A program made the translations under genes and the position numbers. From UBA8296 sp031581145 (lineage in GTDB: Bacteria > Bacteroidota > Rhodothermia > Balneolales > Balneolaceae), in the NCBI GenBank assembly GCA_031581145.1, contig JAVLBP010000009.1, positions 1 to 61,281 on the forward strand: 61,281 nt of DNA, given 5' to 3'. Of this stretch, positions 26,800 through 34,783 are shown piece by piece. How positions within the stretch are numbered: the first letter of the stretch is position 1; each line of letters begins with the position of its first letter. The notes below the pieces were generated by a model. The model was not told the origin of the DNA. It searched no databases and saw only the letters and a list, made by a program, of their open reading frames with translations.

Positions 26800-28883
26800 T
26801 GCCGTCTCAAGGACGGGCTGAAAAGGCTGTACAGGCTGAGGAATATTCATCGGCTGAGACGTTATTCAGTGAGGCAAAGGCCGTTTTACAATCTATTTGG
26901 GGGTACCCCGGATTTCGATCGGGTCAGGAAGAGGCCGTTCGGTCCGTTCTTCTGGGCAAGGACACCTTGGTATTATTTCCTACAGGTGGAGGCAAATCAC
27001 TCTGTTTTCAGGTGCCAGCAATGGTGTTGGAGGGTGTTACGGTGGTGATTTCACCACTTATTGCCTTGATGCAGGATCAGGTGGAGCACTTGCAGAGTCT
27101 TGGGGTGCCGGCCACATTTTTGAATAGCACATTATTGGAAGGGGAAATTGAGCGACGCCTTGAGTCAGTGCGATCAGGTGAGGTCAAACTGGTCTATATC
27201 GCCCCAGAACGGCTCGCCTCACGACGGTTTCAAACCCAGATTCAGCAGTGGACGATCTCGTTGGTTGCTGTGGATGAAGCCCATTGTATCTCGGAGTGGG
27301 GGCATGATTTTCGACCTTCTTACCGACAAATTCGGACGTCACTTTCTTGGCTGGATGATTCTGTGGGATGGATTGCCCTCACGGGCTCCGCGACGCCAGA
27401 GGTGAAACAAGACATGGTGGAGGCTTTAGGATTTGCAAAACCCCATATTATTGAAACGCCTTTTGCTCGTGAAAACCTCACGTGGTGGGTGCGTGAATCG
27501 GCGAATCGCACGCGTGATGTGATGGCGGCAGTGGAGCGGGCCGCCTCACTTGGGAGCATGATTCTCTACGCTCCGACGCGTGCGGCATGCGAGCAATGGG
27601 CAGCTCGAATTCGTGCGAAGGGGATTGAGGCCAAGGCCTATCACGCGGGGCTGACAGCGGAGCAGCGCCAGGGCATTCAGGGTGACTGGATAGGTGGAGC
27701 ATTTCCTGTGGTGGTTGCGACGAATGCCTTTGGTATGGGCATTGATAAGCCAGACTGCCGGACGGTCGTTCATTTGAGTCCACCCTCGACGTTGGAGGCG
27801 TATTATCAGGAAGCGGGCAGGGCAGGTCGAGACCGAGAGGCTGCCTACGCGCTTTGTTTTGTGCGTTCGAACGACTTTGAGACACTCGAGCGTAATTTGG
27901 ACCGCTCCTTTCCCGATGCCAAGGTGATTCAGTCTATTTTGCGGGGGCTTGAAAGGGTGCGCGATGGCGGGCATGTTGATGGGTCTGCAGGTGGGCATGT
28001 GGCAAATTCAACAGGGGAATACGGCGTTCAGGTGTCTGTAGAATCGTTTTGTCAAGAGTATGACGTCCGCCCGGCGACGCTGAAAACCGCCTTACACCAC
28101 GCACAACGTCAGGGAGTGCTCGAATGGACAACCGATGGGGAAGATCAATGGGCATTACGATGGCGACTTTCTCAATCGGAGCTCCTGGATCGACTTGATG
28201 AGTCCAGTGTTTCAGTCAAGAAACATCAGTTTGTCGATACACTGATTCGTGAGTTCGGCCCAGATGCGTTTGATCGTGATGTGATCAAGCCTGTGAGTCA
28301 GCTCACGGAATCCCTGGGTGTGTCCCCTGTGCAGTGTCGTCGGGCGTTGCAGGTATTGTCTCAAACGGATGAATGGTGTTCGGTGCGTTTTATCACGGGT
28401 GAGCTTAGGATTCAGTGGTGGGGCGCAGGTGCAACTGGCTCAGGTAGTGGTAGCTCTGGAAGTGGCGGCTCAGGTAGTGGCAGCACAGGAAGTGGCAGCT
28501 CAGGTGGAAAAGAATTCAACGCAAAACTTTACACAGCACACAAAGCACGCCTTCGCGAGAAAATGAATCATGTGCGTGCCTACTGCCAGACTACGGGATG
28601 TCGAGAGCAGTATCTTCGTATCTATTTTGGGGATCTCAACGCCAAGCCGTGTGGACGGTGTGATCGTTGCCTCTCAAGTCAAAACAAAGTCGTGGAAGAT
28701 GGGGCACTTGAGGCGCAAATAGTGGCCACTTGCGAAGGGGGCAGGAAATCCCTTAAAGAACTCTATGCGTTACATCCTCGCGTTTCAAACGCCCAAATTG
28801 ATGCTATGATTCAAGCATTATTAGAGCAAAATAAGCTACGGTTTAACGCTCAGGATCATACTTACGAGTCCGATTTTCAGTAG
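26799..28883 (+). CDS. recQ: ATP-dependent DNA helicase RecQ
   Basis: 3'-5' DNA helicase of 694 residues for recombination and repair. Helicase motifs: GFRSGQEEAVRSVL (motif 0), FPTGGGKSLCFQ (Walker A), VDEAHCISEWGHDFRPSY (DEAH and aromatic loop), ALTGSATP, YHAGLTAEQR and YYQEAGRAGRD. A winged-helix part (about 410-530) comes before the zinc module (about 590-625: TTGCREQYLRIYFGD, CGRCDRC), the order I know from Bacteroidota RecQ. A Gly-Ser linker of about 24 residues, encoded by 30-nt repeats, separates the two. No HRDC domain is seen; the end (KSLKELYALHPRVSNAQID) is a small winged-helix-like tail. The last 41 nt overlap the convergent lipoprotein gene. Confidence 0.93.
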   Translation: MPSQGRAEKAVQAEEYSSAETLFSEAKAVLQSIWGYPGFRSGQEEAVRSVLLGKDTLVLFPTGGGKSLCFQVPAMVLEGVTVVISPLIALMQDQVEHLQSLGVPATFLNSTLLEGEIERRLESVRSGEVKLVYIAPERLASRRFQTQIQQWTISLVAVDEAHCISEWGHDFRPSYRQIRTSLSWLDDSVGWIALTGSATPEVKQDMVEALGFAKPHIIETPFARENLTWWVRESANRTRDVMAAVERAASLGSMILYAPTRAACEQWAARIRAKGIEAKAYHAGLTAEQRQGIQGDWIGGAFPVVVATNAFGMGIDKPDCRTVVHLSPPSTLEAYYQEAGRAGRDREAAYALCFVRSNDFETLERNLDRSFPDAKVIQSILRGLERVRDGGHVDGSAGGHVANSTGEYGVQVSVESFCQEYDVRPATLKTALHHAQRQGVLEWTTDGEDQWALRWRLSQSELLDRLDESSVSVKKHQFVDTLIREFGPDAFDRDVIKPVSQLTESLGVSPVQCRRALQVLSQTDEWCSVRFITGELRIQWWGAGATGSGSGSSGSGGSGSGSTGSGSSGGKEFNAKLYTAHKARLREKMNHVRAYCQTTGCREQYLRIYFGDLNAKPCGRCDRCLSSQNKVVEDGALEAQIVATCEGGRKSLKELYALHPRVSNAQIDAMIQALLEQNKLRFNAQDHTYESDFQ
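28437..28508. repeat. 30-nt tandem repeat encoding a Gly-Ser linker in recQ
   Basis: Units at 28437-28466 and 28467-28496 differ at only a few positions, and a partial third unit runs to 28508. All are in frame and encode alternating Gly and Ser between the winged-helix and zinc modules. Confidence 0.85.
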
Positions 28884-29298
28884 AAATTGAGTCCATAAGC
28901 GCGCGGACTTCTGCGGAGAGGCGCTCCGATCGTTCAGCTTGACGGCTTGGGAACGACTCGTGGTGCTTGTGAGTGGAGTCAAATGCACCCCATGACCATC
29001 CTTGTGCCTCAAAAAAGGCAAGTCGCATCGAATCCACCTGCGCTTGCGACATTTCCACGGTAAAATCTTGTTGAAGGATCAATAAATTTATGAGCTGGGT
29101 TTCGTACTCTTTTTCGCTCAAGGGTGGGGTAATCTCAGCATAATCCGTTTGCAGGGGTTCTGTGTCCACACATCCAGCCAAGAGAAGCATGCTTATCATG
29201 ACCAAACAAGCAAACCTGCCCATGCGAGCAAACCTGCCCATTTGTGCAAACCTGCCCATTTGCCCAAAACCTCCATTCACTCTTCGTTCATTTCTCAT
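28843..29298 (-). CDS. Small lipoprotein, DUF4296-like
   Basis: A lipoprotein of up to 151 residues, with lipobox LAGC (Cys about 43), probably anchored in the outer membrane. The mature part (YETQLINLLILQQDFT, then a helix-rich stretch) resembles the DUF4296 group of short Bacteroidota lipoproteins; the function is unknown. The N-terminus holds three copies of MGRFA encoded by an 18-nt repeat, so start codons at 29298, 29259, 29241 and 29223 are all possible. The last gives the tightest signal peptide. The 3' end overlaps recQ by 41 nt in opposite orientation. It is divergent from coaX, 81 nt away. Confidence 0.7.
   Translation of the reverse strand: MRNERRVNGGFGQMGRFAQMGRFARMGRFACLVMISMLLLAGCVDTEPLQTDYAEITPPLSEKEYETQLINLLILQQDFTVEMSQAQVDSMRLAFFEAQGWSWGAFDSTHKHHESFPSRQAERSERLSAEVRALMDSISTENRTRKYDPER
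29210..29263. repeat. 18-nt tandem repeat x3 in the lipoprotein signal sequence
   Basis: Three copies of an 18-nt unit (GCAAACCTGCCCATTTGT and variants) lie at 29210-29227, 29228-29245 and 29246-29263. On the minus strand each copy supplies an ATG and the peptide MGRFA, multiplying the possible start codons. Confidence 0.9.
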
Positions 29299-29379
29299 AC
29301 CTTTTAAGATACAAAACGCTGCAACTCGTCCCTTCCGAAGACTCGTTGGCGTTTTTCATTAGACTTTTCAACGCATCCC

Positions 29380-30201
29380 ATGCCAACCATTGCACTCCTC
29401 GATATTGGCCACACACGCGTAAAACTGGCTATAGCCTCTACGCTGAGCCCTTTTGATGTCGAAAGAGTGCATGAATGGGAAACCAAGGATGTGGATTGGG
29501 CTACTATAGCCTCTTGGACCCAAAAAGTTGTCGTTGCAGATGAACTGCGATGTTGTTGCGTCGTTCAAGCCTGGTTGGACGGGGCGAATGATCAAGCACT
29601 TGAAGAGATGTTTGGTATGCCTGTTCAAGTTTTGAGTGTTGGAGAGTGGACGGAGTATGATCCATATCAGCTAGGCGTAGATCGATATTTGCTAGCTCGT
29701 GGGGCTGTGAGCTATTATCCTGAATCGGCTGTGGTGGTTTCTGCAGGCACGACGATAACGGTGGATGTCGTTGGGATTGCAGATGAGGATGTGGGAGGTG
29801 AGGATATTGCAGATGAGGATTTGGGAGATGAGAATATATCAGATGATTCATCAGACGATCATATTTCGCATCTAGGAGGCTGGATCTTGCCAGGTGCCCG
29901 CGTCGTAGAAAAAGGGTATAAGAGTATTACACCTCATTTTCCCTCGATGTCGTTGCCAGGCATTCACAACCGGATCACCATTCCCTCAACGACAGCCGAT
30001 GCGACACAACAAGGTCTCGCATTAATGATCACTTCTATGCTCTCGCGTATCATCGACGAGTTTGGGATTGAGGTGGTGTATTTTACAGGTGGCGATGGGG
30101 CGTTACTTCGAGATTTATGGGAAGCCCAAGCCACTGACCCATATGATATTCACGTCGAATTGATCCCTGATTTGCTTTTTTATGGGATGATATCCGATTG
30201 A
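29380..30201 (+). CDS. coaX: Type III pantothenate kinase
   Basis: Phosphorylates pantothenate, the committed step of CoA synthesis. The 273 residues show the ASKHA-fold marks of CoaX: LLDIGHTRVKLA (phosphate loop; family DxGNT, His for Asn here), YDPYQLGVDRYLLARGA, VVSAGTTITVDVV and LGGWILPG, then TADATQQGL and VVYFTGGDG. An acidic insertion (about 133-160, Asp/Glu-rich) splits the region between the GTTITVD strand and the GGWILPG loop, and is encoded by 30-nt repeats. The family is normally about 245-260 residues, so the insertion explains the extra length. With panB and coaBC it makes three CoA genes in the window. Confidence 0.9.
   Translation: MPTIALLDIGHTRVKLAIASTLSPFDVERVHEWETKDVDWATIASWTQKVVVADELRCCCVVQAWLDGANDQALEEMFGMPVQVLSVGEWTEYDPYQLGVDRYLLARGAVSYYPESAVVVSAGTTITVDVVGIADEDVGGEDIADEDLGDENISDDSSDDHISHLGGWILPGARVVEKGYKSITPHFPSMSLPGIHNRITIPSTTADATQQGLALMITSMLSRIIDEFGIEVVYFTGGDGALLRDLWEAQATDPYDIHVELIPDLLFYGMISD
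29776..29850. repeat. 30-nt tandem repeat encoding the acidic insert of coaX
   Basis: Two 30-nt units (29776-29805, 29806-29835) followed by a decayed partial third encode the repeated peptide IADEDVGGED and its variants, in frame. Confidence 0.8.
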
Positions 30202-30304
30202 GTTGTGTCCTTTATAAGGTCGCTATGTAGGTATACGCTTACAGGTTTCATGAGTAAGAGTTCTTATAGATAATGAGCTAGGTACCGACGAATCCTGGAC
30301 TATG

Positions 30305-30360
30305 ATACAGGCACATAGATACTGGCAGATAGATACTGGCACATAGATTCAGGCACATGA
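30305..30360. repeat. 14-nt tandem repeat x4
   Basis: Four contiguous 14-nt units: ATACAGGCACATAG, ATACTGGCAGATAG, ATACTGGCACATAG and ATTCAGGCACATGA. Intergenic, with no open frame. Confidence 0.9.
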
Positions 30361-30376
30361 TGAAAGTACATTACAC

Positions 30377-30423
30377 CTAAACCAGTAATATTTTGCACCT
30401 CTCTACAAAAAATACTGGTTTAG
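30377..30423. other. 11-bp inverted repeat, possible bidirectional terminator
   Basis: CTAAACCAGTA at 30377-30387 is exactly complementary to TACTGGTTTAG at 30413-30423, with A/T-rich partial pairing inside and a loop of about 25 nt. It sits between two convergent genes. The flanks lack a good T-run on either strand, so intrinsic termination would be weak. Confidence 0.5.
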
Positions 30424-30444
30424 AAAGAGGGACTTTGACACTAT

Positions 30445-30540
30445 GTGTGTTATAAACCCATGGTTTGAGCGTGTGTTATAAACCCATGGTCTGAGCGTGC
30501 ACCATAAACCCATGGTTTGAGCGTGAGTCGCAAGCCCAGT
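30445..30540. repeat. 26-nt tandem repeat x3 plus remnant at the amidase 3' end
   Basis: Units at 30445-30470, 30471-30496 and 30497-30522 share the core TAAACCCATGGTTTGAGC; a decayed remnant continues to the amidase stop at 30541. The core is a near-palindrome centred on CCATGG. The copies are contiguous with no spacers, so this is not a CRISPR array. Confidence 0.9.
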
Positions 30541-31941
30541 CTACTCCGCTTGCTGGTTAGCCTCTCCTTCTTGCTCAACTTTGGTGTCTCGAATGGCACG
30601 AAAAATCGCTGACGCCATAATACTTTGCCCATAATCGCTGCGTAAAAACTTCGCCTCTTGTGCATTGGAAATAAACCCTAGCTCCACTAACAATGCTGGC
30701 ATGGATGCATGATACAACACCACAAAAGCGGCTTGTTTAACCCCACGGCTTCGACGACGTGCACGCTCGGAAAATTGTTGCTCCATTCGAGCGGCGATTT
30801 CTTGGGACGTCTCAATATTGGCAGCATTGGCTAGTTCATAAATCAAGACATCCTCTTCAGAAAGACTTGCGATCTTAGTCGACTCTTCGAGCCGAACGAC
30901 CGAGTTTTCCCGTTTCATGACCTCAAGGGCTGATTCGGTACGCGTAAGCCCCAAAAAGTACACCTCAGCCCCATAGGCAGAGCGAGATCGTGCAGAATTC
31001 GCATGAATCGAGACAAACAAATCACCCTGTGCACGATTCGCAATCACGCCGCGCTCGTGAAGCTCAATAAAACGATCATCCTCACGGGTGTAGACGACCT
31101 CAACATCGGGTAGATACTCCTCAATATAACCGCCCACCTTTTTGGTCACCGACAGAACAATATCCTTTTCATAGAGCCCGCCAATACCAATGGTGCCAGG
31201 ATCGTGACCTCCATGACCCGCATCCAATACCACGACATCAAATTTCAGATTCTCTTTCACACCATTGTATTCGGCATCCTCTTGACGATTGCCTTCTCCG
31301 GTAACTCCAGACGCTGCGTTGCCGCCTTCCTCCTCATCATTCCCTCGATCGCGTCGACCAAACAACCCTCGCCTTCGACGCCCATTATCTCCATCATTAT
31401 CCTGGACTTCTGATTGTGGATCTGACTGCATGCCTGGCCCAACCCCTGAACTCATAGCAGGCCACGTCACAATAGGGATGCCATCGGTTAAAATATCTAA
31501 GCTTACCTCATCGGTCTCTGTGAGCGCAATAAGTAAGTCATTACTGCGAGCGTCTCGATACATTTGAGCTTCGTAGGGCTGTGCCTCGCTAAGGGTTACA
31601 TCAATACCGAGCCCTGCGGCAATGGGGGTGCTTTCCACCAGCTGAAAGGGTAAAAATTCGCCAGACCGAAATTCACGCACCAATTCTTCATCCAGCGATT
31701 CAGAAGCACCATACAACAAGATTTGTAACAAACTGTCCGCCGATTGAATCATCACAAATGAATCGACTCTAGCATCCATTTGGAGGCGTCCTACAACGCC
31801 GAGTCCATCTGCGCGAGGAGTGGAGAGAAAACCACGCACAGATTGAGCAGAAACGTCAGAAGGGAGGGTGTTTCCAAGCGATAAGCACAACAACAACGTT
31901 GTGATGAAACAGGCTGATCGTCGAAAAAATCGTTCTCTCAT
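30541..31941 (-). CDS. N-acetylmuramoyl-L-alanine amidase (Amidase_3)
   Basis: Zinc amidase that cuts the lactyl-peptide bond of peptidoglycan in the periplasm. From ATG 31941 there are 466 residues, beginning with a signal peptide (RERFFRRSACFITTLLLCL to about residue 33). An N-terminal region of about 190 residues (domain unassigned) and an Arg/Gly/Asp/Glu-rich linker (about 170-220) follow. The catalytic domain has zinc ligands in LDAGHGGHDPG, LYEKDIVL and VSIHANS, and the catalytic Glu in LLVELGFISN. The YEKD Glu and the final Glu fit the AmiC/LytC family. The frame is open to 31971, but MRERFF begins the signal peptide. Confidence 0.92.
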   Translation of the reverse strand: MRERFFRRSACFITTLLLCLSLGNTLPSDVSAQSVRGFLSTPRADGLGVVGRLQMDARVDSFVMIQSADSLLQILLYGASESLDEELVREFRSGEFLPFQLVESTPIAAGLGIDVTLSEAQPYEAQMYRDARSNDLLIALTETDEVSLDILTDGIPIVTWPAMSSGVGPGMQSDPQSEVQDNDGDNGRRRRGLFGRRDRGNDEEEGGNAASGVTGEGNRQEDAEYNGVKENLKFDVVVLDAGHGGHDPGTIGIGGLYEKDIVLSVTKKVGGYIEEYLPDVEVVYTREDDRFIELHERGVIANRAQGDLFVSIHANSARSRSAYGAEVYFLGLTRTESALEVMKRENSVVRLEESTKIASLSEEDVLIYELANAANIETSQEIAARMEQQFSERARRRSRGVKQAAFVVLYHASMPALLVELGFISNAQEAKFLRSDYGQSIMASAIFRAIRDTKVEQEGEANQQAE

Positions 31942-31999
31942 GAACTCAAATATAATGAATTCAGGAAGCATCGAAGCCCCATTTTGCCTAAACTCCCGT

Positions 32000-33142
32000 A
32001 TGAATATTCTAGCAGTTGAACCCTTTTATTTTGGATCTCATAAAGCCTTTCTCAAGGGGATTGAGGAGTATTCTTCTCATACCGTTACCACAGTAAAATT
32101 AGACGAAAAGGGGTTCAAATGGCGTATGCAAGGCAAATCTGTGCGTCTTGCGCATGCCGCTCAAACGTTCAATGCCGAGATTGACTTGTTGCTCATTAGC
32201 AGTATGACCAATCTCCCAGCGTTTTTGGCACTCACAAGCCCACGGTTTGCTCATACGCCTAAGGTGATGGTGATGCATGAAAACCAGCTTACCCAACCGC
32301 TGCCAGAAGGGGAGGAGCGCGATACGACGCTTTGTTATACCAACTATTTATCCATGTTGGCAGCAGATGTCTTGTTGTTTACCTCGCAGTTTCATCTGGA
32401 GGATATGTTGGAGGCCTTACCTGGATTTCTGGCCAATCTTCAGGATGACCCCACGTTTGATGCGATGGAGACGATTCGCGCCAAGAGTCGAATTATGACA
32501 CCCGGCCTGGAACTCAAACATTTTGACGCCATCGCCGACACGCGCGGACAAAACAAACATCCTGTTGTGGTCTGGAATCAGCGGTGGCAATTTGATCGGA
32601 ATCCCGCCATGTTTTTTCGGGTGATGAATCGCCTTTTTGATATCGATTGCCCTTTTGAGCTCATTCTGGCAGGGGATACGGAGCACGATAAACCAGCCGA
32701 ATTTGATCAAGCGGTGGATCGCTATGGTGGGATGATCTCTCACATGGGCTTTGTCGATGACCCTCAGCGCTACGGGGAATTACTCCATTCGGGCGATGTC
32801 GTTGTGTCGACGGCGACCTACGAATTTTTCTGTGTCTCGATCATGGAAGCGATCTATTGTGGATGTCATCCGATGGTGCCCAATCGGTTGCATTATCCGG
32901 AGCTTATCCCCAAAACGCTGCATAAACCACTTTTGCATGCACCTGTGATGTATGAAACGGAGGATGATCTTTTCAGAAACTTGCGCGACTTGCTCACAGG
33001 TAAGACGCGCGTACTGCCAAAAAACTCCTTGCAGAGTATTAATCAACACTTAGATTGGTCGAGCATGAGCAAGCGTTATGATGAAATGTTTGCTGAAATT
33101 GCTCAGACTCCGTCAAAAAGTGTGTTTGGTGGAGGGTCGTAG
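32000..33142 (+). CDS. Glycosyltransferase of the tRNA-queuosine mannosyltransferase (QTMAN/GTDC1) family
   Basis: A 380-residue protein whose N-terminal 165 residues match the DUF3524 domain of vertebrate GTDC1/QTMAN, the enzyme that mannosylates queuosine in tRNA-Asp. Shared landmarks include MNILAVEPFYFGSHKAFL, KGFKWRMQGKSVRLA, KVMVMHENQLTQPL and the NYLSMLAADVLLFTS strand. A GT-B-like C-terminal half carries WNQRWQFDRNPAMFF, LILAGDTEHDKP, GFVDDPQRYGELLHSGDVVVSTA and the EFFCVSIMEAIYCGCHPMVP nucleotide-sugar region. ATG 32000 is chosen because it begins the conserved MNILAVEPF; the frame is open further upstream across the divergent amidase start. Donor and acceptor in bacteria are inferred. 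Confidence 0.85.
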   Translation: MNILAVEPFYFGSHKAFLKGIEEYSSHTVTTVKLDEKGFKWRMQGKSVRLAHAAQTFNAEIDLLLISSMTNLPAFLALTSPRFAHTPKVMVMHENQLTQPLPEGEERDTTLCYTNYLSMLAADVLLFTSQFHLEDMLEALPGFLANLQDDPTFDAMETIRAKSRIMTPGLELKHFDAIADTRGQNKHPVVVWNQRWQFDRNPAMFFRVMNRLFDIDCPFELILAGDTEHDKPAEFDQAVDRYGGMISHMGFVDDPQRYGELLHSGDVVVSTATYEFFCVSIMEAIYCGCHPMVPNRLHYPELIPKTLHKPLLHAPVMYETEDDLFRNLRDLLTGKTRVLPKNSLQSINQHLDWSSMSKRYDEMFAEIAQTPSKSVFGGGS

Positions 33143-33155
33143 GCCAAATAAACAT

Positions 33156-34763
33156 CTAAAACGGTGCATCTGGATTGGGTTCGTCAGACCCACCTGGAGA
33201 AAAGGGGGCTGGAGCCCGCCCCGCGCCATTGTTTTGGCTGGCACCTGTACCCGCACCTGGTCCCGCTCCAGAGCCCACACCTGTTCCCGCACCCGTGCCA
33301 GGCATCGTACCACCACCAGCTCCTGATGCACCACCCGCGCCAGGCACCCCAAAGCCACTCTGAAACTCCCCTTGTGACAGATTTTCAAACCTGGCATAAT
33401 CTTTGATAAATCGCATGGCAACCGACCCAGTAGGTCCATTACGCTGCTTGCCAATGATAATCTCTGCGAGACCCGCCGTGGAGGCTCCAGAATCTGTGGT
33501 GGTAATGCCATAATACTCAGGGCGGTACAAGAAACATACCACATCGGCGTCCTGCTCAATCGAGCCGGATTCACGCAAATCACTCAACTGAGGACGTTTG
33601 TCTGTGCCACGTTGCTCGACCGCACGACTCAACTGAGCTAGCGCAATGACAGGGATGTCGAGATCCTTAGCCAAGGTTTTGAGCCCACGTGAAATCGAGG
33701 CGATTTCCTGTTCCCTATTGGATTGTTTGCTCTGCAAATTCACCGTCATCAACTGTAGATAATCCACAATGATCATCCCAATATTATGGTCCGATTTGAG
33801 TCGACGAGCTTTGGAGCGCAATTCCATCAACGAAATCGCAGGGGTGTCATCAATAAAGATGGGTGCTTCGTACAGTGTGGATGCGGCATCGATCATCCGC
33901 TGAAATTCCTCCTCGGTCATGGTGCCTCGGCGGGCAGATTGTGCGTCGACGCGAGCTTCCATCGTGAGTAAGCGTTGAACCAACGAGCGCTGGGACATTT
34001 CCAGACTAAAAATCGCCACTGGTGAACGTGCCTCCTCGCTGGGATGGGTGGCAGCGTTCTTGGCGGCGGTGAGCATAAAGGCCGTTTTTCCCATCGATGG
34101 GCGAGCTGCGATAATGATGAGGTCACCTTTTTGCCAACCTGCAGTATACTGATCCACATCCAAGCGAGTTGCCACGCCCGTAACGCCTGAGGATTGACCC
34201 CGTAAGTCCTCCAGATAATTCAGCGTGTCTTTGACCACATCCCCCACGCGCTGATATGAGTTGCGAGACTTTACATTGGTCAGATTAAAAATGCTCTGTT
34301 CGGCTTCATCCAACACATCCAGGGCGTCACTGCTTTGATCGTAGGAATCGCGGATAATGTCATTACAACTCAGGATTAAATCGCGTTTGAGCGCTTTTTC
34401 GGTGAGAATTTGGGCGTGATACCCAATGCTGGCAGATGAGCTGACTGATCGTGTGAGGTCCGTGAGTGCTTGGGCACCCCCAATTTGATCCAGTAACCCC
34501 TTGTCCTTCAGTGCCGTTTCGACCGTAAGCAAATCGAGTGGGTTTTCCCGTTCAAATAGCTCTTGAATCGTCTCAAAAATCACTTGATGGCTCTGTTTGT
34601 AGAATGATGTCTTGGTGAGCATTTCCAGAGCAATCGTGGCAGCTTCATGCTCCAATAACATCGCGCCAAGAACCGCTTCTTCAACTTCTGTGGCCTGGGG
34701 TGGAATGCGCCCCCCTTCATGGGCTATGTTTGATCCGCTTGATGTGGGTTGAAACTCGTCCAT
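33156..34763 (-). CDS. dnaB: Replicative DNA helicase
   Basis: Hexameric fork helicase of 535 residues. The N-terminal domain (about 20-120: PPQATEVEEAVLGAMLLE) is followed by the RecA-like motor. Walker A is ARPSMGKTAF, Walker B is MIIVDYLQLM, then QLSRAVEQR, SDLRESGSIEQDADVV and the final IIGKQRNGPTG motif. No intein is inserted. The C-terminus adds about 70 residues rich in Gly, Ala, Pro and Thr, beyond the usual end near RFENL. A perfect 15-nt duplication places a decoy ATG-GAC-GAG-TAA just upstream of the true start. It is downstream of the UDG gene, 18 nt from its stop. Confidence 0.96.
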   Translation of the reverse strand: MDEFQPTSSGSNIAHEGGRIPPQATEVEEAVLGAMLLEHEAATIALEMLTKTSFYKQSHQVIFETIQELFERENPLDLLTVETALKDKGLLDQIGGAQALTDLTRSVSSSASIGYHAQILTEKALKRDLILSCNDIIRDSYDQSSDALDVLDEAEQSIFNLTNVKSRNSYQRVGDVVKDTLNYLEDLRGQSSGVTGVATRLDVDQYTAGWQKGDLIIIAARPSMGKTAFMLTAAKNAATHPSEEARSPVAIFSLEMSQRSLVQRLLTMEARVDAQSARRGTMTEEEFQRMIDAASTLYEAPIFIDDTPAISLMELRSKARRLKSDHNIGMIIVDYLQLMTVNLQSKQSNREQEIASISRGLKTLAKDLDIPVIALAQLSRAVEQRGTDKRPQLSDLRESGSIEQDADVVCFLYRPEYYGITTTDSGASTAGLAEIIIGKQRNGPTGSVAMRFIKDYARFENLSQGEFQSGFGVPGAGGASGAGGGTMPGTGAGTGVGSGAGPGAGTGASQNNGAGRAPAPFSPGGSDEPNPDAPF

Positions 34764-34783
34764 AGATTACTCGTCCATAGATT
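34754..34783. repeat. Perfect 15-nt duplication of the dnaB start codon
   Basis: ACTCGTCCATAGATT occurs twice in direct contact (34754-34768, 34769-34783). On the minus strand each copy contains ATGGACGAG. The upstream copy runs into TAA after three codons, so it forms a tiny ORF ahead of dnaB. Confidence 0.95.

Larger units (their letters stand above)
30202..30540. other. 339-nt convergent spacer packed with short repeats
   Basis: The spacer lies between the 3' ends of coaX and the amidase gene. No gene is seen. It holds a 14-nt tandem array (30305-30360), an 11-bp hairpin (30377-30423) and a 26-nt tandem array that runs up to the amidase stop codon (30445-30540). It is the most repeat-dense non-coding part of the window. 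A role in bidirectional termination is plausible but not shown. Confidence 0.7.

Noticed and set aside
30445..30540. CRISPR-like array
   Set aside because: The 26-nt units abut directly without spacers, number only about three and lie at a gene end; no cas genes are present.
33113..33583. 156-codon minus-strand frame overlapping the dnaB 3' end
   Set aside because: It overlaps dnaB in another frame of the same strand and reads through its low-complexity tail; the DnaB frame carries all the motifs.
33156..34763. Intein in dnaB
   Set aside because: The helicase motifs follow one another at normal spacing and no splicing-block motifs are seen; the extra length is only a Gly/Ala/Pro tail.
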